Part shown: one piece after another, positions 36,301-49,722 of the stretch
How the letters are laid out: every line of letters begins with the position of its first letter
Position numbering within the stretch: position 1 is the first letter of the stretch
NCBI GenBank assembly: GCA_037783415.1
Contig: JAZGTN010000094.1
Span: 2,542,001 to 2,606,000, forward strand
Length of the DNA stretch: 64,000 nt
Reading direction: 5' to 3'
From: Leptasterias polaris
Lineage: Eukaryota; Echinodermata; Asteroidea; Forcipulatida; Asteriidae
Translations under genes and position numbers: made by a program
The notes under the pieces: generated by a model
The model's database searches: none
The model's input: only the letters and a program-made list of their open reading frames with translations
Told to the model about the DNA's origin: nothing

Positions 36301-39300
36301 ATCGGTGTTCAAACCTCTATCACTATACCTTCTCCCAAAAGTTAACGCTCTAATTCTTCATGGGCTATCTTGCCCAAAAAGTCATCTTGAAGATATGTCC
36401 ATTTAATAGCTGGTCTCCTTTATGTTCCTATGTGGGCATTCGTCCGCAGACGTCTGGTGTGCGGCCGGCTAAACTTGGGTCCCTTTAAAGTTCTCCCATC
36501 TGATACTGCATGCACGTCTCACGACGGCTATACTGGCAGTCGTACCCTGCGACTTCTCCAGTTCCTCGCTACTTCGCCAGAACTCACGAAGAAGGAAATC
36601 ATGTCCCGTCGGGTCCAATCCGGGTATCCGGTGTCCCATACGTCAACTACAAACAATAGTTACCAATCATCAAATACAATCACATTCACAAATCTGCCCA
36701 TAATAAAGGAAACGTTTCTTCCATGAATCGATCACTATCAAATTCCAACAAAATGAACTGTATATACACCTCTTCCAATAATGTACTTAAATACTCAATA
36801 CTCTTATGTTGCATTTCACGGAGAATCAAACTCCGGTTAACAAAAATGCCAACAATTTCTAAAACACAAAACTTCCGTTAGTAAGTCTAACCACACTTGA
36901 TAAGCAAATTCTTGTCTTCTTGACACACGATAAAATGCAGATAATTACAAGGCACTAAACAGGGCCTAAGCCTACTTATCATGGCGTGACCAAATTTGTC
37001 ACAAATATCCACTTCCTCTCTACTTCTTTCCAATTAAAGTGAACTTAAACCATGCCGTAAAGTATCTCACAGATACTGGTATATTGTCAACTACAATTAC
37101 CACACTTCTTTATATTATACGTTAATACTCACAGTCAATTATGGGTGTTCCCTCTTTAAAGTAAGTCGAGACTTGTCTCGTCGAAGTATAAGGGTGGCTT
37201 TCCCTTCTCTTCTCAGCTCTTACATTTTATTATTTGCTCAAAGGCAAAACAAAATCAAAACCAAAATAGCTGAAACTTGACTTCGGTGTAACCTCGCCTG
37301 AAAATTCAATGCATCAGCACCGGCAAACAGTCACCCTACTTCCTTGTAGCCAAAAAAGCATATCCATGTGCCTCGCCCCAATTTCACATTCCGCGCTGAA
37401 GCCCAGCAGCCTTTGCGCGCTTTCAAAAGAAACTTCATGACCCATGACATTATTCAAAATGAGACTGACCGTCGAACTGACCCTCAAGAACCATGGCTAA
37501 ATAGACTAAACTTAGTACCTCGGCTTCTTTGTATGTGAACCATCGATGACTGACCACGGCTATCAAAAGACTTCGTAACACAGACTTTGACATCCTTCCC
37601 AAGCTCGTACGGTCATGAAACTTGGCAACAGTGTTACACCTGATAAATAGATGAAACAGAAGTTTTGACACATAATGATGTCATCCATTGATTTATTGGG
37701 TAATTAAATGTAATTAATTTAAATCAAAATTTGAGTTTTTGGTTTAACAACCAGAACTCAGAAACTAAGAACGATAAATTCGTTGTTATTTTTTGAAAAC
37801 AAATGGTATTTAAACCGCTGCAAGCAGTCATGTGACAATTCATACAGGTTTACTTTCGAGACACATTGTCAATGTAACTGTGAAGCTATCAATAATGTAC
37901 AATGTACTGGTAAAATGTACACAATAGTGTCTAGACTCCGAAGTTTAATTTAGTACATACATTGTGTCAGACAATAAACCATTGCAAGCAGCCATGTGAT
38001 AAGTCATGAATGTTTACTTTCGAGACACATTTGTCAAGGTAACTGTGAAGCTATCAAATCGTCACCCACCGGTTCCACGAACTGACACACACGTAGACAG
38101 TAAAAAGTAACAATTGTAGAAAACGGCATCTAATGTTGAAGGCTTTTATAAAATACCGCTTTCCTTCAAAAAGTCACTAGTTTTCTTACAGTGGAGACTT
38201 GTTACTTTGAACTTCATATACATGGTGCTTATGACCGCTTTTTGTCCTAAATTAATAAGCAATAAAGTAAAACGTTTTGTGTTAGTACGTGAAATCAAAA
38301 ATTGATGCAAAATGTTTTCGAGCTTGAAACATTAGTACCGTAGCTCACAGTATTCCGGGATGGGATGGGAAACAACTTCTGTCTCGATCAAGCATATTCT
38401 GTAGATTTCAAAATTAAACTTATTTTGTTTGAAAATAGACGATTGATAGAGCGTGCTCTAACAGGGGGTGACTTCATAATTCCTTACATTATAACATCAG
38501 AGAACACATAAAGTAGCATACCGCGCCGCACAGTCTTATGGAGGTGTTTTTTACCACACAGGCCATAGAACAGAAATTGTGGCGAGCGAAATCTATTGAC
38601 TTTACGTTGGGCACTGGTGACGTCATGATGACGTCGCACAATGTTTTAGCCTAACAAATACATCTACAGTATCCCACAAGTACACAATCGAAAACAGTTG
38701 ATCGGACTTATACTTTTCGAGATATGGTGGTCTCAAGATTTGCTAATTATATTCATGTCATAATGTATCATACAATAAATGTCAATGTACTGTGAAACTA
38801 TCAAATGTACAAATGTATGTACTGGTTAAATGTACAAAATAGTGCCTTGACTCCAAAGTTTTATGTAGCGTTTAAATTGTATCAGTCAATAAACCATTGC
38901 AAGCAGTCATGCGACAATTAATGACCTATAACTTTTAAAATATCAAATGTGCAAATATGTGCAAATAAATGCAATGTATTGTTCACAATAGTGTCTAGAC
39001 TCCGAAGTGTTATGTAGTGTATACATTGTATGAGACAATTAACCATTGCAAGCAGTCATGCGACAAGTCATGAATGCTTACTTTCGAGACACATTTTGTC
39101 AATGTGACTGTAACAATCAAAACTAGACATATTTGCATTTGTGAACAAATGCAGAGCTGTTTCGCTAATAATATTTTCAAATTACTCAAGTGAATATGAA
39201 AGTTTGTAGTGTGTACATAATCAAGTTAATAAATACAATATGGAATGCCTTGTGAGATCCAATTCATTGTCTATATATCTTGTAAAACTGTACCTTTAAG

Positions 39301-42300
39301 ATAATATAACCTGACGAATGATGACGTCATGATGACGTCAATTATTTTTCGAATCAGTTATGACATATCAAGCCTGTTTAAAAAATAATTTAGATTAAAG
39401 CATGTTCTGTTAGTAATTTCTGACTTAAAGGGGCAAAACATGAAAAAATCATAACAAATCGTGTGATGACGTCATCATGACGTCATTACAGGTTTAACAG
39501 GAACTTGCCATTATCTAACGACTTGCCAAGTTTCAACTTAATCATACCTATACTTTTTGAGATATACGACTTTAAAAAGTGCACCTTTAATGTCACGTCA
39601 CGTGACCCCTGATGACGTAATCAATCTAAAACTTCACACATATGTTGGCTGCCTGACGTTCATCATGTGTATCAATTTTGAAGCGATTACAAAAAACTTC
39701 GCAACACACATCTTCTCAAAGTGCATTTTGAACAGTTTTCAAACTGCCGCTAGAGGGCGCTCTTTAATATTATTACGTCATTGGTATTTTTTTTTAAAAG
39801 TACATCTTAGCTGCACACTAACATTGTTAAAAGCAACTTCATAACTTTTGTCACTTTTGAATTACGAGGGCACTTCCGGTTTTGACCGGTTTCGACCGGT
39901 TTCGACCGGAAGTAGAGGTCGCGTGAGGTCACGCACACTGAATAAAATGAAGACCTAAATTATCCCTACCCAATCCCGCAAACAGAAACCTACGGTCTCT
40001 TGTGGCTGATTTGATACAGATTTTCAAATATTAAAAATAGAAACCTTTAAGATGACGTCACGTGACAGGTGATGACGTCATCATGACGAATTTGTTTTAG
40101 GACCTTCCTTGCACCAATGCCTTTCATCACTGAAAGTTTCATTGCAATTGCTCTTTAGGAACTATGCAAAAGGCCGCTTAGAACGAATTGTGCGTTATTT
40201 CAATGACTTCCGGAAGTCTGAAACAGACAAATTAAAACTAGAGCTCAATTGCATTTGTGAACAAATGCAAAGCTGTTTCGCTAATAATATTTTCAAATTA
40301 CTCAAGCGAATATGAAAGTTTGTTGTGTGTACATAATCAAGTTAATAAATACAATATTGAATGCCTTGTGAGATCCAATTCATTGTCTATATATCTTGTA
40401 AAACTGTACCTTTAATGTAATATAACATGGCGAATGATGACGTCAGGATGACGTCAATTATTTTTCGAATCAGTTATGACATATCAAGCCTGTTTAAAAA
40501 ATAATTTAGATTAAAGCATGTTCCGTTAGTCATTTCTGACTTAAAGGGGCAAAAAATGAAAAAATCATAACAAATCGTGTGATGACGTCATCATGACGTC
40601 ATTACAGGTTTAACAGGCACCTGCCAATATCTAACGACTTGCCAAGTTTCAACGTGATCAGACCTATACTTTTGGAGATATACGACTTCAAAACGTGCAC
40701 CTTTAATGTCACGTCACGTGACCCCTGATGACGTAATCAATCTAAAACTTCATACATATGTTGGCTGCCTGACGGTCATCATGTGTATCAATTTTGAAGC
40801 GATTACCAAAAACTTTGCCACACACATCTTCTCAAAGCGCATTTTGAACAGTTTTCCAACTGCCGCTAGAGGGCGCTCTTGTGTATCGTGACGTCATCGG
40901 TATTTCTTTTTAACTGCACACCCTTGCCGGACACTAACATCGTTGAAAGCATTTTCATAACATTTAGCACTTTTGAATTACAAGGCACTTCCGGTTTCGA
41001 CCGGAAATAGAGGTCATATGAGGTCAAATGATGACGTCATGATGACGTCAATTTTTTTCGAAGCAGTTATGACGTATCAAGCCTGTTTAAAAAAGAATTT
41101 GGATTAAATCATGTTCCGTTAGCAATTTCTGACTTAAAGGGGCAAAAAATGAAAAAATCATAACAAATCGTGTGATGACGTCATCATGACGTCATTACAA
41201 GTTTAACATGAACTTGCCATTATCTAACGACTTGCCAGGTTTCAATGTGATCAGACCTATACTTTTGGCGATATAGGACTTCAAAAAGTGCACCTTTAAT
41301 GTCACGTCACGTGACCCCTGATGACGTAATCAATCTAAAACTTCATACGTATGTTGGCTGCCTGACGGTCATCATGTGTATCAATTTTGAAGCGATTACA
41401 ACAAACTTCGCAACACACATCTTCTCAAAGTGCATTTTGGACAGTTTTCCAACTGCCGCTAGAGGGCGCTCTTGTGTATCGTGACGTCATCGGTATTTTT
41501 TTTTAACTGCACACCCTTGCCGGACACTAACATCGTTGAAAGCATTTTCATAACATTTAGCACTTTTGAATTACGAAGGCACTTCCGGTTTCGACCGGAA
41601 GTAGAGGTCGCGTGAGGTCACGCACACTGAATAAAATGAAGACCTAATTTATCCCTACCCAATCCCGCAAACAGAAACCTACGGTCTCTTGTGGCTGATT
41701 TGATATAGATTTTCAAATAGTTAAAATAGAAACCTTTAAGATGACGTCACGTGACAGGTGATGACGTCATCATGACGAATTTGTTTTAGGACCTTCCTTG
41801 CACCAATGCCTTTCATCACTGAAAGTTTCATTGCAATTGCTCTTTAGGAACTATACAAAAGGCCGCTTAGAACGAATTGTGCGTTATTCCAATGACTTCC
41901 GGAAGTCTGAAACATTAAAATTAAAAAAACAACAAAAACAAAAACCAGCACAAAAACAAGAGCTGTTTCGCTGCGCTTCGCTGCGAAACAGCTAAAAACT
42001 AGAGCTCAATTGCATTTGTGAACAAATGCAAAGCTGTTTCGCTAATAATATTTTCAAATTACTCAAGCGAATATGAAAGTTTGTTGTGTGTACATAATCA
42101 AGTTAATAAATACAATATTGAATGCCTTGTGAGATCCAATTCATTGTCTATATATCTTGTAAAACTGTACCTTTAATTTAATATAACATGGCGAATGATG
42201 ACGTCATGATGACGTCAATTATTTTTCGAATCAGTTATGACATATCAAGCGTGTTAAAAAAATAATTTAGATTAAAGCATGTTCCGTTAGCAATTTCTGA

Positions 42301-45300
42301 CATTAAAGGGGCAAAAAATGGAAAAAAATCATAACAAATCGTGTGATGACGTCATCATGACGTCATTATCAATTTAACAGGAACTTGCCATTATCTAACG
42401 ACTTGGCAAGTTTCAACTTAATCAGACGTATACTTTTGGTAATATACGACTTCAAAAAGTGGACCTTTAATGTGACGTCACGTGACCCCTGATGACGTAA
42501 TCAATCTAAAACTTCACACATATGTTGGCTGCCTGACGTTCATCATGTGTGTCAATTTTGAAGCGATTACAAAAAACTTCGCAACACACATCTTCTCAAA
42601 GTGCATTTTGAACAGTTTTCCAACTGCCGCTAGAGGGCGCTCTTGTGTATCGTGACGTCATCGGTATTTTTTTTTAACTGCACACCCTTGGCGGACACTA
42701 ACATCGTTGAAAGCATTTTCATAACATTTAGCACTTTTGAATTACAAGGCACTTCCGGTTTTGACTGGTTTCGACCGGAAGTAGAGGTCGCGTGAGGTCA
42801 CGCACGCTGAATAAAATGAAGACCTAATTTATCCCTACCCAATCCCACAAACAGAAATCTACGGTCTCTTGTGGCTGTTTTGATATAGATTTTCAAATAT
42901 TTAAAATAGAAACCTTTAAGATGACGTCACGTGACAGGTGATGACGTCATCATGACGAATTTCTTGTAGGACCTTCCTTGCACCAATGCCTTTCATCACT
43001 GAAAGTTTCATTGCAATTGCTCTTTAGGAACTATGCAAAAGGCCGCTTAGAACGAATTGTGCGTTATTTCAATGACTTCCGGAAGTCTGAAACATATGAA
43101 AGGTTGTAGTGTGTACATAATCAAGTTAATATTACAATATTTTATGCCTTGTGAGATCGAATTCATTGTCTATATATCTTGTAAAACTATACCTTTAAGG
43201 TAATATAACCTGACAAATGATGACGTCATGATGACGTCAATTATTTTTCGAATCAGTTATGACATATCAAGCCTGATAAAAAAAGAATTTAGATTAAAGC
43301 ATGTTCCGTTAGTAATTTCTGACTTAAAGGGGTAAAAAATGAAAAAATCATTACAAATCGTGTGATGACGTCATCATGACGTCATTACCAGTTTAACAGG
43401 AACTTGCCATTATCTAACGACTTGCCAAGTTTCAACGTGATCAGACCTATACTTTTGGAGATATACGACTTCAAAAAGTGCACCTTTAATGTCACGTCAC
43501 GTGACACCTGATGACGTAATCAATCTACAATTTCACACATATGTTGGCTGCCTGATGTTCATCATGTGTATCAATTTTGAAGCGATTACAACAAACTTCG
43601 CAACACACATCTTCTCAAAGTGCATTTTGGACAGTTTTCCAACTGCCGCTAGAGGGCGCTCTTGTGTATCGTGACGTCATCGGTATTTTTTTTTTAACTG
43701 CACACCCTTGCCGGACACTAACATCGTTGAAAGCATTTTCATAACATTTAGCACTTTTGAATTACAAGGCACTTCCGGTTTCGACCGGAAATAGAGGTCA
43801 TATGAGATCAAATGATGACGTCATGATGACGGCAATTTTTTTTCGAAGCAGTTATGACGTATCAAGCCTGTTTAAAAAAGAATTTGGATTAAATCATGTT
43901 CCGTTAGCAATTTCTGACTTAAAGGGGCAAAAAATGAAAAAATCATAACAAATCGTGTGATGACGTCATCATGACGTCATTACAAGTTTGACAGGAACTC
44001 GACATTATCTAACGACTTGCCAAGTTTCAACGTGATCAGACCTATACTTTTGGAGATATACGACTTCAAAAAGTGCACCTTTAATGTCACGTCACGTGAC
44101 CCCTGAGGACGTAATCAATCTAAAACTTCATACATATGTTGGCTGCCTGACGGTCATCATGTGTATCAATTTTGAAGCGATTACAAAAAACTTCGCCACA
44201 CACATCTTCTCAAAGTGCATTTTGAACAGTTTTCCAACTGCCGCTAGAGGGCGCTCTTGTGTATCGTGACGTCATCGGTAATTTTTTTTAACTGCACACT
44301 ATTGCCGGACACTAACATCGTTGAAAGCATTTTCATAACATTTAGCACTTTTGAATTACGAAGGCACTTCCGGTTTCGACCGGAAGTAGAGGTCGCGTGA
44401 GGTCACGCACACTGAATAAAATGAAGACCTAATTTATCCCTTCCCAATCCCGCAAACAGAAACCTACGGTCTCTTGTGGCTGATTTGATACAGATTTTCA
44501 AATATTTAAAATAGAAACATTTAAGATGACGTCACGTGACAGGTGATGACGTCATCATGACGAATTTGTTTTAGGACCTTCCTTGCACCAATGCCTTTCA
44601 TCACTGAAAGTTTCATTGCAATTGCTCTTTAGGAACTATGCAAAGGGCCGCTTAGAACGAATTGTGCGTTATTTCAATGACTTCCGGGAGTCTGAAACAG
44701 ACAAATAATAAAAACAAAAACTCTAACAAAAACAATAGCTGTTTCGCTGCGCTTGCCGCGAAACAGCTAATAAAATAAAAAACTCTAACAAAAACAATAG
44801 CTGTTTCGCTGCGCTTGCTGCGAAACAGCTAACAAAAACTCTAACAAAAACAATAGCTGTTTCGCTGCGCTTGCTGCGAAACAGCTAACAATAAAAACAA
44901 AAACTCTAACAAAAACAATAGCTGTTTCGCTGCGCTTGCTGCGAAACAGCTAATAATCGTCACCGACGCCACACACAGGTAGATCCCAGTGAAAAGTAAC
45001 AATCGGAGAAAACGGCGTTCAATGTTGAACGCTTTTTTAAATCCCGCTTTCCTTCAAAACGCTTGGGTATTTTTAACTGGTTTTCTTACAGCGGAGACTT
45101 GATGCTTTGATTTTCATTTAAATGGTGCTTTTTACGATACCAACCGCGTGTATTGAAAAACGGCTCATCATTCCCCCACCACCGGAACCGAACACCTTGA
45201 GTTTGTGGTATGACAAACTCTGAATCTCTAGTATTTCATTGTTTTTGTCAACAAGCCACAATTTATGCCTATACTATTTCTTCTTTTTTTCTTGGTTTTT

Positions 45301-48300
45301 TGTTTCATCTAAATTTTTGTTGGCTTCCTGTTTATTACTTTGCTTAATACCAAGTTCTGCCTACAGTTGACTATTGTTCAAATGGTTGGTCATAATTTGT
45401 CGGAAAATTATACCAAGAGTAGAGTCAGTAGACAGGTTTTTAGAGTGAGTGGTAAATAGTGGATGATCGTTTCATATGACATGAGTCACAAGACTATTCT
45501 GGTGTTATTGCAGATGGTGTTTTTAAGAAGTACAACGAGTAGTCAAGAATATTAATATTTAAAAACTTGCACTTTATTCTTTTATTAATAACTTGAAGCT
45601 TTCAATCTGACTTACTCCCAACAGACTGTCGCTAAGTATGGTGGAATAGATATCCTAGTATCAAACGCAGCAGTGAATCCCGTATTTGGACTAATGCTGC
45701 AGGTAAGTTCATGTCCTGGGCTCAAATTTGGGAGGAAAAAATTCCAAAAGACTGCAGGGTTTGTAGCTCAACATTTTAAATGGACCAGTAATTTTTGTTT
45801 TAGCAAGACCAGAATCAAAATGAGAAAAAAAACCTAACTACACAGTTTAATTTGCAATAAACCCATATCTTATGGGTAAGTATACTTCAATAGTCAACAG
45901 AATTGAAAGATATTTATCAGACTCAAAGACAACAATTGAACACCATCTTTTTTTATTTAAGATATTACACAGGCTGTTCATAAGTTTATTGACTCGATTC
46001 TAATATCGTTGGCATTGGGCCTGCGGTTCAGTTTGATTTTTGAGTCCTGGTGTCAGGTACTCTATTATTTGTTGTATTTTTAGTTTAAATTAATTTTTTT
46101 GCTTAGGGGCCGTTTTATTGTTTCATTTACTTCCTGTGTGATATTTGTGTTATATGTATGAAAACAGTGTGTGACTGTTATTTATTTTTTATTTTTTTTT
46201 ACAGACTACAGAGGAACAATGGGATAAGGTAGGATTTTATCTTTTTCATTCATTTGTATGTACACAACTTAATGACAAAATTGCACGTACACAACTTTAA
46301 TGGCAAAATTCAGTTACCAAATCAGTAGCTTTAAGTAGCAACATTCAAAAGCTCATCAGTAAAAAAGAAAATAATGTTGGATTGTTGTGTTGTTAATTCG
46401 GTCAAAACGTGAACATTTGTTTTTCATTGTAGATTTTCGACATCAATGTGAAAGCTGCTTTCTTGCTGATTAAAGAATGTGTCCCACACATGAAAGATAG
46501 GAAGTGAGTATAACAACTTTTTAGTGAGTCACATTTGTTGCAAGGAATAGAATCTCAGGTAATATTTTCTTCAAGCCTGATACTTCACAGAGACAATGCA
46601 GGCAATTGCCTCCGTTGCCCCTGGTCATTGCCTTGGTGCCCCTTGAAATGTTCCAATTGCAATTTACAATTTCCTCATAGAGGTGCCCTTTGGTGGGCAT
46701 GGTTGGCTTGTGCCTAAAGCGCTCGCCTCTCACCAAGGTGACCCTGGTTGATACCTGGCCAAGGCCATATGTGAGTAGAGTTGTGCGTTGGTTCTCTGCT
46801 GTGCCTCGAGGGTTTTTCTCCGGGCCCTCCGGTTTTCCTCCCTCGGGAAAAATCAAACACTTTCGATCTCTGGCTGTGCTCCGTTGTCATAATGGGTTGA
46901 TGTGGCTGGCTGCCAAAGGCGCCCTTGCATGCCTGCTTCTCGAACACGTTGTAGCCGCGTCCTTCGCAATTTAGCTCTTAGCTGCGAGTAAGGATGATTA
47001 GCCTCCCAAATTATTAGTTAAACCACAAAATCTAGCTGTAGGTCTTGGACTCTTCTACATAGTACACACATACCGGTACATAATACCACCATGTAAATAA
47101 TATTAAAAACCAAAGTCTTATAAAGCCCTTGTATTCACAAAGTACTTACTACTTGGAAATCAAGGAAGGAAGAAAGGACAGTTAATTATTCTTGATGGGT
47201 GTGTTTTTCAGAGAACGTGTAAATGACTGAATGTTATTCAATTCAAGGTACTGATTGGTTCCATGAGCATGGTGATTCAACAGAAAAAGACCTCTTCCAA
47301 ACTTCCATTCTGCGATATTTCTCGTAAAAAAGGGAACATTTTTGCTTGGTTGAAAGTTGCAAGATGGCTTGTTAATGTTTATTGGGACATGGTTAGAAAT
47401 ATACCGTGGAGGTTGAAGATCGATTTATTACATTGGTCTCTTTCTTCAAAACTATAATTTGAATTAAAAATTCCATATATCTTAATTCTGTGAATTGTTT
47501 TCTCTCTTGATAAAAAAAATTGCCTTTTTATCAATTTTTTAAAGGGGTTCTTCTATCACAATTTTGTCTTCAGTTAGTGGATTTCAGCCATTCTCGGTAA
47601 GAAAATATATTTGAAAATTTATCTGGTGAAAAGCTCTTTTTTCTTTGGTCTCTTTAATAATAATAATAATAAGAATAACTAGTTCTTATGTAGCACATTT
47701 TACAATAACGTCTCAATGCGCTTTACATTATTGTTCTGGTCATTGGGCCAATAACATCCCTTTAATCTTTCTCAGCTCCCTGAAGGGGTATACAGCCCCG
47801 AGCTGCTGTGGTGCTCCGAAGGCTTTTTAACAATATCAACCTCTACCCTTGCAGGTACCCATTTATACCCCTGGGTAAAGAGAAGCAATTATAGCCAAGT
47901 GTCTTGCTCAAGAACACAAGCGTCATGACCGGGACTCAAACCCACACCCTGATGACTAAACCACCAGAACTTGAATCCGATGATCTAAACCACTCGGCCA
48001 TGACACGCTACTTTTGAAAGTACTTGCTTTCATGTTGTATTTATTTTAAAGTTGCCTTTTATCAAGGCTGTGGGTCTGTGTGTTACTGAATTGTTGAGGA
48101 TGGCATAAATTACACCCACTTTATGCAGACTGTTTCCAAGCATTTTCAGAAGTCAGTTGTAAATGCAATAGAAAGTTAGTTTTTCTTTAGTAGATGTAAA
48201 TTTTTGCATCGGGGATAATGAATAGTTTTTCTTGTTATAAGGTCTTTTTTGTTCTTATGTTTGCAGCAATTGGGGGCTTATTCGGTCTCTAAGACAGCTC

Positions 48301-49689
48301 TTCTAGGCATGACGAAGGCGCTGGCCTATGATTGTGGCCCAATGGGGATCAGAGTCAACTGCATTGCACCTGGTATCATCAAAACTAGATTCAGTGAAAT
48401 GGTGAGTTGAATCATCTATTGGAAGAGGACAGTGTTGTAGTCGAGACCTGGAAGTCCGAGACCGAGACCAAGACCGAGACCTTGACATCCGAGACCGAGA
48501 CCAAGACCGAGACCAGCCCTACCGAGACCGAGACTTTTGCAGACCGAGACCGAGACCGAGACCGAGACCAGAGTATCCGAGACCAGAGTATCCGAGACCG
48601 AGACCGAGACCTACCCCATGCAAAATACATACAATTGTGTAAAGCATATTTTAAGGTGATATCGGCAAAAAATAAAAATAATGAGTATGCAAGCTAATAA
48701 ACATTTAGAAAACACACTATCCCACAACTTCACAATTTGTATTTCAAGGCATCATTTTTGGACAAATTGCATTTTTGGACGATCTTATCCCCTAGTTTAT
48801 GCCCTAAATAATACTTTTTCCATCAACAACCATTTCCATGATTTGAAGATCGATTGTTTAGAACTTCGTTGGCAATAAAATCATCGAGATTCAACGACCG
48901 GTCGACAACGCACATTGAGAACAAATTCAATGAACTTTGCCCCGCATCGCCCTCTATCGGCAAAAGTTGTCAATGTTTGAATATCCTTTAATCCAAGGCT
49001 GTATACTGTACCAATCTGCAGGCTTGCGGCACACTGTGCGGCAATTCTTTACTCGGCTCGTGAATGTGTACTGCGTTGGAGTCTAGCCAAGCTCTCTTAT
49101 GAATATGGTAATTATCAACGGCCATCAACAGCCAATCACAGCGTGGTGCGGAATGTTGGTTAGCTTGGACTTTGGACTCTGCTGTTGTCTATGCGCTATA
49201 TGCATGGACTCACGTTGTGGGGCCCGGGCCGATGCACGTGCAGTGGATACTCAGCAGTCAGAACCATGTGGTTGTGTGCATCGTGTTTTAACGTTGGTAA
49301 ACTAAAATTAACGATCGCAATTCCAATGCATGCTGTGGTTTGGAAGTCAGGCATGGCTCATCGGCTACTCGTTTGATCGTATTAATTGCAGGCTAAAAAT
49401 AGTTTGTTTGTCATTTTGTTGGCAGCGCGGCCAATTCTTTGGCAGGGCGGCCTTAAACTTTGTAAGGGCGGCAAAACCCATGTGTGGAGAACACTGGTGG
49501 TGCGTGTTTTGAATGAAGACTTAATGCAGCGCATTGCAATGTCAGCGTGCGTGTGTGAAAAACTTGGACGGCGGTATTTATCAACAAAGCAACATGGCTC
49601 TAGGCCAAGACGACGTAATTCATGTGTATGAAAAGCATTATTTGCTGTGGTCTCGAGGGGTCTCAAGGGTCGAGACCGAGACATTAGCA

Positions 49690-49722
<33 letters not shown>

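Larger units (their letters stand above)
33031..45230. mobile_element. Giant composite repeat filling DHRS4 intron 2
   Basis: About 12.2 kb, bounded by AGGTGTTCGG (33031) and CCGAACACCT (45188-45197). The same word, inverted, also ends internal segments near 34307 and 35930. Parts: hairpin/poly-T edge, a left block of modules in reverse orientation (33.3-35.0 kb), a central region without those modules, repeated blocks (37.8-39.1), a higher-order tandem array (39.1-44.7) and a hairpin/A-rich edge. A terminal module of about 190 bp (AAAAGTAACAAT...TTTCTTACAG) occurs at both 38060-38245 and 44957-45145. I recognise no transposase or reverse transcriptase. The family is unknown to me. Confidence 0.7.

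Noticed and set aside
39572..44269. Recurrent frame of about 61 codons ([13 protein letters not shown]...) in five of the array units
   Set aside because: It spans the TCACGTCACGTGACC and GAGGGCGCT motifs, has no family resemblance, and the unit at about 42475 lacks it (TGTGACG gives an immediate stop). It is better explained by conserved DNA motifs than by coding.
46521..46974. Frames of 77-111 codons on both strands
   Set aside because: They lie over a MITE fragment and a SINE body, GC-rich and stop-poor on both strands.
47920..48011. tRNA gene
   Set aside because: A and B boxes are present, but the head continues into a SINE body with a simple-repeat tail and the cloverleaf stems are incomplete.
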